Shown here: positions 1-8,583 of the stretch, piece after piece | Layout: the number at the start of each line of letters is the position of its first letter | Position numbering within the stretch: the first letter of the stretch is position 1 | Assembly: GCA_001586965.3 (NCBI GenBank) | Contig: LUCW03000784.1 | Coordinates: forward strand, 1-22,161 | Source: Sphaeroforma sirkka | Lineage: Eukaryota; Opisthokonta; Ichthyosporea; Ichthyophonida | Length of the DNA: 22,161 nucleotides | Reading direction: 5' to 3' | Program-made: the position numbers and the translations under genes | Notes under the pieces: model-generated | What the model saw: only the letters and a program-made list of their open reading frames with translations | The model's database searches: none | Told to the model about the DNA's origin: nothing

Positions 1-37
1 AGACTGTCTGACATCAATTTACTATCCAGCAATTACT

Positions 38-226
38 ATGGCTAAGGGTACTTCTAAAGGCAAGGGAGCCGCTAGCTCTAAGCCTGCTAAGCCTGCCGAG
101 GTTCCTGAGGTCCCTGTGGAAACACCTAGCCTGTCTGGAGTTGAGCCTGCCGAGGATACTGTTGGGGAAGCAAATTCTGAGGTTGGTACAGAGGATTATT
201 CTGAGGATGACCTCGTCGGATCCTAA
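38..226 (+). pseudogene. gag N-terminal segment (frame 1 of 6)
   Basis: This is the presumed start of the Gag polyprotein. The ATG at 38 has A at -3 and G at +4, a strong eukaryotic initiation context. The 62 residues begin basic and small (rich in Lys, Gly, Ser, Ala), pass through Pro/Glu/Val repeats and end strongly acidic, so this is a disordered head with no recognisable domain. The frame stops at 224-226. A plausible continuation lies in another frame from about 205 to 323 (Lys/Glu/Thr/Ser-rich, ending at a run of six C at 315-320). Assignment to gag rests only on its position upstream of the other gag pieces. Confidence 0.55.
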
Positions 227-323
227 AGCCTTGAAAGAAGAGGTATCTACTACCACGGAAAGGCTCGCCAGCGTCCGTGTATCACCTAGGAGTGAAGCTC
301 AGGACCCCAGCTTGCCCCCCTGA
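205..323 (+). pseudogene. gag segment between two frame breaks (frame 2 of 6)
   Basis: This is a short open stretch of about 39 codons that overlaps the end of the previous segment in another frame and closes at TGA 321-323. Its residues are polar and compatible with the disordered region around it. The C6 run at 315-320 is the likely point where the frame changes to the next segment, because both frames give Leu-Pro-Pro there before the downstream frame stays open. Homopolymer slippage, biological or technical, would explain it. No domain is recognisable. Confidence 0.35.
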
Positions 324-756
324 CCACGTGCCGTCAAATATTGGGGATAAACGTCGAAAGGCTGGAAAATTCGTGGATACGAATGTCGGGGGGGGCATTA
401 TAACTCCACATCTAAAGGACACTCCAGCACAAATCCGGCGTGAAAAGGAAGTATTGGACCTGTCCGAAAATTTCGGTTTCGCCATCGATGGAGAAGCCAT
501 TCCATTCAGCTCAAATCTTGGGGCCGAAGCTGAGGACGCCATAACTCGACAACGAGTGGCTGGATCCTCTCAATCTCAACGCCAATTGAACTGCACTGAA
601 GCGCTCTTGAAGGAGCTAGCGGCAGCAGCAGTTGTGGACCCCTCTATCGTGTCCCACTTGGCTGATATTCTTCCTATACCGAAGAAGAAAAAAATTTCGG
701 GCCGGGTTTCGGAACCCGAGACCTACTGGTTTACCAGCCAGTATGTTTACCACTAA
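319..756 (+). pseudogene. gag segment, unrecognised region (frame 3 of 6)
   Basis: About 145 codons are open here and close at TAA 754-756. The content is a basic stretch, then a mixed region with acidic and Asn/Phe-containing parts, an Ala-rich helix-like segment near codons 100-120, and a Lys-rich patch (four consecutive Lys) near 687-698 that could be a nuclear-localisation-like or RNA-contacting cluster. No named gag domain is recognised. The protein sense appears to continue in another frame from about 744, so a one- or two-base indel near 745 is inferred. There is no homopolymer at that site. Confidence 0.5.
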
Positions 757-1121
757 GCAAATTACCACTGGCGAGAGATAATATTTCAAAATTTAATCTC
801 TATAGCTCTGATGCTACCATCGACCATCCTCTTGACAAACCTAACCCTGTCAGAGGATATGATCGTATGGAACTCGATGAGGCTTACCATCCTCGTAATA
901 TCGACCCTCATTTGCCAACTAACCCTGGTAATCACGATTTTGGCAATCGCTACACCAGTACCTCGTTAGAGAGTTCCCGCTCTAATCCTGAGGATGAGGA
1001 AGTGAGAACCAGACATACTCGTCTCAGGCTATTACGCTCTGGTATGCAAGTCCTTGAGGACCGTCTATTGAATGACTCTGACCTTGACGATAGGAAAGCG
1101 GATAACACATTCGCTATCTAA
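744..1121 (+). pseudogene. gag segment, polar linker (frame 4 of 6)
   Basis: This frame is open well upstream of its first ATG (867), from about 744, and closes at TAA 1119-1121. The protein is polar and charged, with Asp/Asn/Pro/His-rich parts, then an Arg/Leu helix-like region and an Asp-rich tail. Reading directly on from the previous segment gives a continuous polar protein, so the absence of an ATG at 744 is expected if both were once one frame. No catalytic or metal-binding motif is visible. Confidence 0.45.
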
Positions 1122-1396
1122 TCGATAACAAGAGAAAGGAAATAGACACCATCTTGGCACTAGCAGCCCGTAGCACTGAGCATGAGCCTCGTGAACACTT
1201 AGAACCAAGCTTTATAAAGCAGCTAGGTAACGCGCAGGCTGAGGTCGATTTCTCTACTAATGAGAGTACAGTGGAGACACTGAAGGCCTTCGACCAACTT
1301 AAGGAGTCTGCCAGCCTTAGGGATAAGCAGATGATGAATGCCTTTATTCATTTCTGTGAGCCAGGTGAATGGCGAACTATCTTGAAGAGCTCATGA
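1106..1396 (+). pseudogene. gag segment, start of a capsid-like helical region (frame 5 of 6)
   Basis: The frame is open from 1106 and closes at TGA 1394-1396. Composition changes here from disordered to helical: alternating charged and hydrophobic residues with a Leu/Ala-rich stretch, then a segment ending in Phe-Ile-His-Phe-Cys-Glu-Pro-Gly-Glu-Trp near 1370. This is where a capsid domain would be expected in a Ty3-like Gag, but I see no diagnostic motif such as a major homology region. The sense continues in another frame from about 1370, so a single-base indel near 1372 is inferred. Confidence 0.45.
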
Positions 1397-2079
1397 GCCC
1401 AACTGGAAAGCCCTACCCTGGCACCAGTTGCGTGATAATATACTTAACACCTTTTTTTGAAGATGCACGTGACCGTGAACTTCTAGAGTCTCGCAAGTTC
1501 TTTGCGAACGATACCACTATTCGAGGTGCTCTAGCTCATATGACACATATGAATACACGGATGGGTGGTCGTACCTATACTGGCGAATATTTATTAATTT
1601 GTCAGATGATGGAGACTCTGGGAGCTAACCTCTTTAAGAAAGTCAATGATGACATCATCGCCTATGGTGATTTGCGATCTATGCCTTGGTCTGTCTTTGA
1701 GAAGATAGTACACAAGCATACCAATTCCTCTACTAGAGTACTTAGTACCACGAGCTACACCCAGCCCACTAAGCGAAACGCAGTAGAGACTAATACTGCG
1801 CGTAGTACTAAGAAACCTCGCACTACTACTGGAGGGGGTACTGGCTCTACTTCTACCGAACCGAAAGGTGATAAGAAGGTGAGAGCGCCTTGCAAGAAGT
1901 GTGGTTACAACCTCACAAAACGTAATGGCAAGTGGAATGGTAGACACGACCCTGTTAAGTGTGCACCAGGCAAGCCAGATTTTGGACACTATATGAAAGA
2001 GTGTGCTACTTGCAAGGGTACTAACGGTTGGCACAAAGAGGATTGCAAGGACTTACCAGACGTCCAAGTTAAGCACTGA
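1369..2079 (+). pseudogene. gag C-terminal segment with two atypical zinc-binding motifs (frame 6 of 6)
   Basis: This is the capsid-nucleocapsid end of Gag, 236 codons. The first 125 residues or so are helical and capsid-like, followed by a Ser/Thr/Lys/Arg-rich linker. The last 55 residues hold two Cys/His clusters (nt 1891-2046): C-x2-C-x14-H-x4-C, then C-x2-C-x6-H-x3-C. The usual retroviral knuckle is C-x2-C-x4-H-x4-C, so the spacings differ, but position and basic surroundings fit an RNA-binding nucleocapsid. The frame ends at TGA 2077-2079, and pol resumes in the same frame three codons later. The gag end could therefore be a readthrough stop or a point mutation in a once continuous gag-pol. 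Upstream Gag lies in other frames. Confidence 0.7.
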
Positions 2080-2088
2080 CAGTACCAT

Positions 2089-3336
2089 ATGTGCGCACTA
2101 GAGCAAGATTATGAGAAAATGTTCAATAAAATCTATACCAAAGGAGATGAACGTATCTTTCAAACAGTTTTCGTAAATGGAGAAAAAGTTATGGCACTAT
2201 TTGATCCAGGGGCTGAAGTCTCTGCTATCTCATGCCGAGTAGCCTACGCTACAGATATGGCTGTCCATAACGAAACAACTGATTTAATCTTGGGAAATGG
2301 CAAAGTTACTACTTGCGAACAAGCCATTGACTATGCACACATAATGCTGTCAGATAGAAGAGAAGTGAAGACTCACCTAATCGTTACTGACATGTCTCAG
2401 AAATACGATTTAATTATAGGTATGACTGATCTTCTCAGTTTAGGTATAACACTCACTGGTCTGCCTAATGGGCTAGACCCGAATAAAGATCAGTCAGATG
2501 ATAATATGTTAAAGATACCTAAACCTCCGGAAGGTGAAGCAAAGGATATGATTCCGCACTTCACCGATATAATTATGGACTTAATTATACAAAACAGGAA
2601 GATTGCAATAACTGACTGGTGTATGTTTAAGTTCTCTAATGGGTACGTTAGACTTGACTTAACAAACGTCGACTTCTCTAAGTTAAAGTGTCCTTCACAT
2701 AACTACGTGAGTTGGAGACACAAAGACGTTGTCAAAACCCAAATCGAAGATTGGTTAAAACAGGGTCTAATTGAAATCAATTATGATGCAACCCCAGTTA
2801 ACTTAGCTCTCTTAGCGGTCGATCAATATAAATCTGATGGAACGTTTAGTAAAACAAGAGTAGTACTAGACCTGTCGCCAATCAACAAACTAATTCCGCA
2901 ACATAGTTTTCCCTTACCTAAGATAAGCGAGATACTACGCAAAATGGAGGGTGCGACTATCTTTTCAAAGATAGACTTAAAAGCTGCATTCCATCAACTA
3001 CAAATATATCAGCCTCATAGGAAATACTTTTCCTTTACTTGGCAAGGTAAGAAGTACCAGTTTAAAGGTGCACCTGAAGGCTTACACATGTTACCTTCTT
3101 TCTTCCAACAAGTTATGATGGAACTATTTGCGGACCTGTCGTATAACGTATCAGTCTATTTAGATGATATAGTTATCTTTACAAAGACAGCACATGAACA
3201 TGCTAAACTCGTTAAAGAAGTCTTAAAGCGACTTAATCATGCTAAACTTAAGATTAACGAAGACAAGTGTTCTTTTGCTAAAAGATACTATACACTTACT
3301 TGGCTACAAAGTATCTGCAGCAGGGGTAGAAATTGA
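2089..3336 (+). pseudogene. pol segment: aspartic protease and reverse transcriptase
   Basis: This is the front of Pol. The protease has its catalytic Asp at residue 39 in Phe-Asp-Pro-Gly-Ala (nt 2203-2214). Pro stands where Thr or Ser is normal. The second conserved element (Tyr-Asp-Leu-Ile-Ile-Gly-Met) lies near nt 2404-2424. The RT follows: the region A Asp is at residue 296 in Ser-Lys-Ile-Asp-Leu-Lys-Ala-Ala-Phe-His-Gln, and the polymerase box Tyr-Leu-Asp-Asp is at residues 357-360 (nt 3157-3168), so both catalytic Asp are present. The box normally written Pro-Phe-Gly-Leu reads Pro-Glu-Gly-Leu here (near nt 3073-3084). After about 3295 this frame is nonsense until TGA/TAA-type closure at 3336, because RT continues in another frame. 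Confidence 0.9.
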
Positions 3337-3841
3337 TCCTGGCAAGAAACAGTTTCTGTTGGATTTATCAACACCAATTACTGGAAGAGATGTGAACTCT
3401 GTGTGTGGGTTTGTTAACTTCTTCTCGGATTCGGTACCGCATCTTTCTCATTACTTAAAGCCTTTCAGTCACCTACGGCTGCACAAAGGACCTTTGGGAA
3501 AGCTTTGGACTAAAGAATGTGATGATGCATTTAAACTAGTCAAAAGTAAAGTAATGGACGCACCCATCATGCAGTACCCTGTGGATGGTGTCCCATTCCA
3601 AGTAGCAACCGACGCTTCAGATCGAGCGGTAGGTGGAGTGCTTTACCAAACGATAAATGGTAAACCGCGCTACATACAATTCTTTAGCAAGAGTTATAAT
3701 AAGAGTCAACGGAATTACCCTACCGTTAAACAAGAGCTCCTTGCTATAGTTACTGCGCTAAGACAGTTTAAAGACTACCTTTATGGAAGTTACTTTACTG
3801 TCGCCTGTGATCAAAAGTCTTTAACATACTTAAAAGGCTGA
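3239..3841 (+). pseudogene. pol segment: RT connection and RNase H
   Basis: The real protein in this frame starts near 3295 (His-Leu-Leu-Gly-Tyr-Lys-Val-Ser, the usual end of the RT thumb) and runs to about 3836. RNase H degrades the RNA strand of the RNA-DNA hybrid. Its catalytic residues are visible: Asp125 in Ala-Thr-Asp-Ala-Ser (nt 3611), Glu166 in Lys-Gln-Glu-Leu-Leu-Ala (nt 3734) and Asp191 in Ala-Cys-Asp-Gln-Lys-Ser-Leu (nt 3809). The last is commonly Thr-Asp-His in Ty3 elements, so Cys and Gln around Asp are variants. The frame closes at TGA 3839-3841. The downstream sense (Ser-Arg-Trp-His and the His-Ile-Pro-Gly element) is in a third frame, so one base has been gained or lost at the AAAA-GG near 3832-3837. 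Confidence 0.9.
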
Positions 3842-4552
3842 TTCACAGTTGGTGAGCCGCTGGCATGACATTATTGCCAAGTTCGCTTTTAATATAACAC
3901 ACATACCAGGAATACATAACCATCTTCCTGACATGCTCTCTCGACTTGTGCCCGACTACCAGAAAACAGTCAAGGAGTTATTAGCAACTGATTGGATGCT
4001 AAATAGGAAATGGTTTAACCTCGCTCAATCACGATGGGGTCCATTTACTGTTGATATATTCGCCGCAGAACATAACAAACAGGTTTCTGAATATAGGTCG
4101 TTGACTCATCCTAAAGGTGATGCATTTCAGCTTGACTTATCAAAGCATAATGTGTGGGCTAACCCACCTTGTCAACTTATTGCACAGTTGTTAAATTATG
4201 TTAATATTACTAAAACTACCATTACGCTGTGTTGTCCCTTACGTAACTCCGACCCATGGATACGTGATTTAATTAATATGATTCAAGACGAACCTATTTA
4301 TGTCGACCGTGAAACCGACACGTTCTTGTATCAGGGATCCTATTCTATTAAGAAGACACCTTGGAAACACACCATTGTTTGTCGCATCGGTCCTGCAGGT
4401 ACCACTAAGTGGAAACCCTCAACCGAATTCTTAGCTAAACTAGAGGAGTCTAAAGAGTTTGAACAAAAGCTCAAGACTCGTACAACACATGCACCCAACA
4501 AGATTGCAGTCGAGGTAATGCCGATTGAAACGGCATTAGATCGTAAAAAAAC

Positions 4553-4562
<10 letters not shown>
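3834..4562 (+). pseudogene. pol segment: RNase H tail and Dam-like DNA N6-adenine methyltransferase domain
   Basis: The frame is open from 3834. Residue numbers here count from the TTG at 3849. Residues 1-33 are the usual end of Ty3 RNase H (His-Ile-Pro-Gly-x4-His-Leu-Pro-Asp-Met-Leu-Ser-Arg). Residues 48-181 (nt 3990-4391) match the Dam-like domain of retroelements: Asp-Trp-Met-Leu-Asn, then Gly-Pro-Phe-Thr-Val-Asp-Ile-Phe-Ala (Asp69), an Asp-Ala-Phe element at 91-93, and Asn105-Pro-Pro-Cys108 at the place of the (D/N)PP(Y/W/F) catalytic motif. Pro-x4-Asp-Pro-Trp follows at 130-137. The family transfers methyl from S-adenosylmethionine to adenine N6. Cys instead of an aromatic residue at the last motif position makes activity doubtful. 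In DIRS elements this domain also follows RNase H. The frame closes at TAG 4560-4562 after an A7 run. Confidence 0.78.
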
Positions 4563-5777
<1,215 letters not shown>

Positions 5778-5785
<8 letters not shown>

Positions 5786-5900
5786 AAAACACCTACTCGG
5801 CCAAGCGGATTGTCTTTTATCTAAAGATATTATGGACAATATGTTCTATTTCCAGAAGGCTGAAGATCTACAGGGTTTTCGTTGGTCGAGAGAAAAGTAG
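5778..5900 (+). pseudogene. Remaining integrase C-terminus after the microsatellite (about 40 codons)
   Basis: Directly after the TATC array an open stretch of 40 codons ends at TAG 5898-5900. It lies in a different frame from the integrase before the array. It begins Pro-Tyr-Lys-Lys-His-Leu-Leu-Gly, which resembles the GPY/F module that follows the Lys-Val-Gly-Asp element in Ty3 integrases. The initial Gly is missing or has been replaced by repeat sequence. It is the likely true C-terminus of Pol. It has no start codon of its own and is too short to be an independent gene. The basis is inference from position and a short motif. Confidence 0.6.
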
Positions 5901-6869
5901 CACGCGCCAAAACCCAGACTGGTTTTTCCTCAGGGCACTCGAATAGTTTAGCACCGGGTAAACAGTTCATACACACACCCAATCACGCACTCTCGCGCTC
6001 TCTCTATATGTGTCGAGTGTCGACGCCCTGTGAGGGGGCAGGCTGGGGCCAGCGTGCAAAGGCTCCGAGTAGTGAGGGGGTATTTAGTCTCGAGGCTGCA
6101 GCCTGTAGCCTTGAACCTACTATGTACTCTCAGTCTAGAGTGAGTCTACTATGTAGATTGTAAAGTGCCTGCAACTTCTGAAGTTCTGCAACACAAGAGA
6201 GTGCGGGTCTGCGGGTCCAGGCTGCCTGCCTAAGAGACTGATGCCTGCCAGTAGTCAGCAGGCCTGCGGCCTCCAGGCTCCAGAGGCTCCAGTTCTGGAG
6301 AGAGAGAGACTTCTCACTCCTGTTACTGACTTACTGTACCAGGCATTTGTATAAAGAGCGAATAAGATGGCGGTATTTCTGAGATGTCCACATGTTATTT
6401 TATCCAATGGAAATTTCTAATATTTATCTGATGAAATTTATGGACACTTTTTAGTATCTGTTCCAGTAAATATCAGCAGTTAAAAATAGGCACATAGTCA
6501 TCAAATCATCAATAAATAGAGCACTATTTTTTTAACAACACATTCCCAACTCCCAACTCCCAACAACAAATACACTGTTTCACTGATACACTGATACAAT
6601 GATATTAGCAAAATTAGTATATTCATCGCTGAGGCTGGCACACTGTGGCAACTCAGTGCGGCTGCGCCCGCGGCTGCGGCGGTGCGGCCCCTGTGCCCTG
6701 TGGGGCTGTGCGGGCCTTGCCTCATGCAGGATTTACCCCACACTGGCACCCACAACTGTCGTTCCAGTTTCAGTATGTATTTCACTATTTCTATACAATC
6801 TGAATATATATACTCTCTCACACACACTCCCTTCTGTCCCTAAATAAGACAAGCACCTCCACCAGACCT
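5901..6869. other. Non-coding stretch after the retroelement, with GC-rich islets
   Basis: No gene is supported here. Contents: a CTCTCGCG/GTGTCGA-rich part near 5985-6025; a CTG/CCTGC-rich GC islet at about 6025-6310; TATAAAG at 6350-6356 followed by only a 17-codon open frame from ATG 6367; three perfect TCCCAAC heptamers at 6544-6564; and a second GC islet (CGGCTGCGGCGG type) at about 6655-6740. A 3' LTR would be expected in this stretch if the element were complete, but without a second copy in the window its limits cannot be drawn. Confidence 0.6.
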
Positions 6870-6878
6870 TATATAAAG
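6870..6878 (+). promoter_or_regulatory. TATA box, candidate core promoter for the 7021 open frame
   Basis: TATATAAAG is a full TATA consensus. A start of transcription about 30 bases downstream would fall near 6900 and give a 5' leader of about 120 bases before the ATG at 7021. It lies in otherwise mixed-composition sequence, not in the AT microsatellite, which makes a chance match less likely but not impossible. Confidence 0.45.
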
Positions 6879-7020
6879 CACAATCAAAATCCCTGACTGT
6901 TCGCAAAAAGCCTCTAAAGATGTCACTAATGCCAGCAGGGTGTGCTCCTATTTAGACGTTCAGTCTTTCCACGGTTGATAGGCCCGTAGTTCCCTTGTAG
7001 TGTTCTTAAGCCTGTCTACA

Positions 7021-7365
7021 ATGTCCACTTATAGTACTGCAAAGTACTATCCAGCGGTAGTTCTCAACCCCAACAGTCAAGCACCGGTACCAGAACGTAA
7101 GGGAACAGCGATGCAAAAAACAACGCTTGTCAGCCCGTCTGATTCCGGGTATGATTCATCTGGATTCTATAACGAGTCACCGTCTGAGACTCCAATACAC
7201 GTCCGAGCTGTGGAGTATACTCCGGTAAGTAGGGTCTTTACCGATCATGAACACCTAGGCTTTGCGTGCAACAAAGACACCTATCGCGATACAAACTTGT
7301 CCGCTGATGAAGCAAGAGACCGACTTCTTTTCTTGAAATCGTATACCAGTCGGAGATGGAAATGA
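7021..7365 (+). CDS. Unrecognised open frame, candidate first exon (possible splice donor at 7225)
   Basis: I do not recognise the product. The ATG at 7021 has A at -3 and sits 150 bases downstream of a TATA box; an in-frame TTG at 7000 extends the frame but is a less likely start. The first 68 codons are Ser/Thr/Pro/Tyr-rich and probably disordered. Exactly after codon 68 comes CCG|GTAAGTAGG, a strong donor with GT at 7225-7226, leaving phase 0. If unspliced, the frame continues another 46 codons with an acidic helix-like part (Asp-Glu-Ala-Arg-Asp-Arg-Leu-Leu) and stops at TGA 7363-7365 inside a 37/38-bp tandem repeat. The two readings cannot be separated without RNA data. No downstream exon was found. 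Confidence 0.4.
   Translation: MSTYSTAKYYPAVVLNPNSQAPVPERKGTAMQKTTLVSPSDSGYDSSGFYNESPSETPIHVRAVEYTPVSRVFTDHEHLGFACNKDTYRDTNLSADEARDRLLFLKSYTSRRWK
7225..7230 (+). promoter_or_regulatory. Candidate 5' splice site
   Basis: The hexamer GTAAGT follows CCG, matching the metazoan-type donor consensus. It is in phase 0 relative to ATG 7021. Against it, the reading frame stays open past the site for 46 codons. Confidence 0.35.
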
Positions 7366-7447
7366 CCAGTTGAAACCGTATACCAGACAAAGGATGGAAA
7401 TGGCCAGTTGAAACCGTATAATAGTCAGAGTTGGATGGGACCAATTT
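7335..7447 (+). repeat. Three tandem copies of a 37/38-bp unit
   Basis: Copies start at 7335, 7372 and 7410 (spacing 37 and 38). They share GAAAYCGTATA, a purine-rich middle ending GATGGAAATG, and CCAGTT. The third copy is more diverged (TTGGATGGGACCAATT). The first copy holds the stop codon of the 7021 open frame. Confidence 0.9.
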
Positions 7448-8180
7448 TTCTTAGAATTGCTACAATCGTTTACTGTGCATAGAGCAGTTCCAGCCTGACA
7501 GTCTATCTGCGTATATACAACAAGAGACAAATGAAGAATGATACTGGCGACTATTTCGTGGCTGCTATATGTTTACACCTATGAATGCTAGTTAAAAAAC
7601 CAAATTTGTAGCAACGCATTTGCAGACAGAACAGTTCTACCAGAATAAGTTTGTGGCCTTCGTAATATTGTTCAATTAGCGTACGCTGATTGTTTCCTTC
7701 ATAATGAGCTTGTTCATTGAGTGCACAACAACTATTCAGTACGCCTCCAGTGGCGCCTGTGTAACAAGCAGGGACGCCTCAACATCTGGTGCTGAACACT
7801 TTTTTTTTGGATATAATCGAGTGAGAACTTTCTCATCCAGCATCTCACACAACTAAGTGCAGGGACGGCGCAATTCAGTCTGGAAAATGACTTCACATAT
7901 ATTAGTATACGTCTCCCTCAGATCCATTGATATAGGATATTTTACTTTTTCAGTTGAACTGAGCGTATCTCTTTTTAAATATTCGGAGATACAATCCTTG
8001 CTTTGCTATCAATTTCATGTAAGCACATGCTGTCGTTCTGACACCCAAGTTGGAAGAAGTCCAAGGTATGGCCAGCCAAAGTTCTCTTACGGTGTATCCG
8101 AAAAATATCTCTCCGTCGTGTACGACACATTCGGATGATATGAAGTTGTGTACACTGACTCTTGTTTCAAGATTACGATT
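7448..8180. other. Stretch without a supported gene
   Basis: Composition is mixed and not low-complexity. An open frame from ATG 7887 to 8138 (84 codons) is Ser/Tyr/Val-rich and unrecognised. It has no promoter or conserved motif and may be chance. TGGCGCC at 7751-7757, followed by AACA and GGGAC, resembles parts of a lysine-tRNA primer binding site but with insertions. A T9 run lies at 7800-7809. Confidence 0.5.
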
Positions 8181-8277
8181 TTGATTGAAACAATAAACAT
8201 ATGTATGTACATGTATATAAAGAAATTATATCTAACTAAAACTATACATATACCCATATACATATGTATATATATAT

Positions 8278-8288
8278 TATGTATATAT

Positions 8289-8325
<37 letters not shown>

Positions 8326-8583
8326 GATATATATATATGTATATATATATATACATCTATATATATATATATGTGTATGTATATCCAGCTATATCTATTT
8401 ACATATTATTATTTTTTTGTCTTTCTGTATCTTATGTATATATACACATTTATATATATATGTATATATATACATCGATATATATATATGTATATATATA
8501 TACATCTATATATATATATATATATGTATGTATATCCAGCTATATCTATTTACATATCTATTTTTTTTGTCTTTTCTGTATCT
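8278..8583 (+). repeat. Tandem duplication, about 151 bp unit, two copies
   Basis: Landmarks recur at a constant offset: ACATCGAT at 8321 and 8472, ATCCAGCTATATCTATTTACATAT at 8383 and 8534 (both 151), TTTTGTCTTT at about 8416 and 8566 (150), and TATGTATATATACACAT at 8278 and 8433 (155). The small differences come from AT-step length changes. Confidence 0.92.

Noticed and set aside
1594..2034. 146-codon minus-strand frame opposite gag.
   Set aside because: Antisense shadow of the well-supported gag C-terminus.
4545..4551. A-AAA-AAC resembles a -1 ribosomal frameshift site between the methyltransferase and integrase frames.
   Set aside because: The zero-frame codons are AAA (4545), AAA (4548), ACA (4551), so the heptamer is out of phase for tandem slippage. 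A lost A in the homopolymer explains the frame change more simply and fits the other breaks.
5882..6163. 93-codon frame following the integrase.
   Set aside because: It overlaps the probable integrase tail in another frame, and the rest runs through GC/CTCT-rich non-coding DNA; nothing env-like (no signal peptide or membrane segment).
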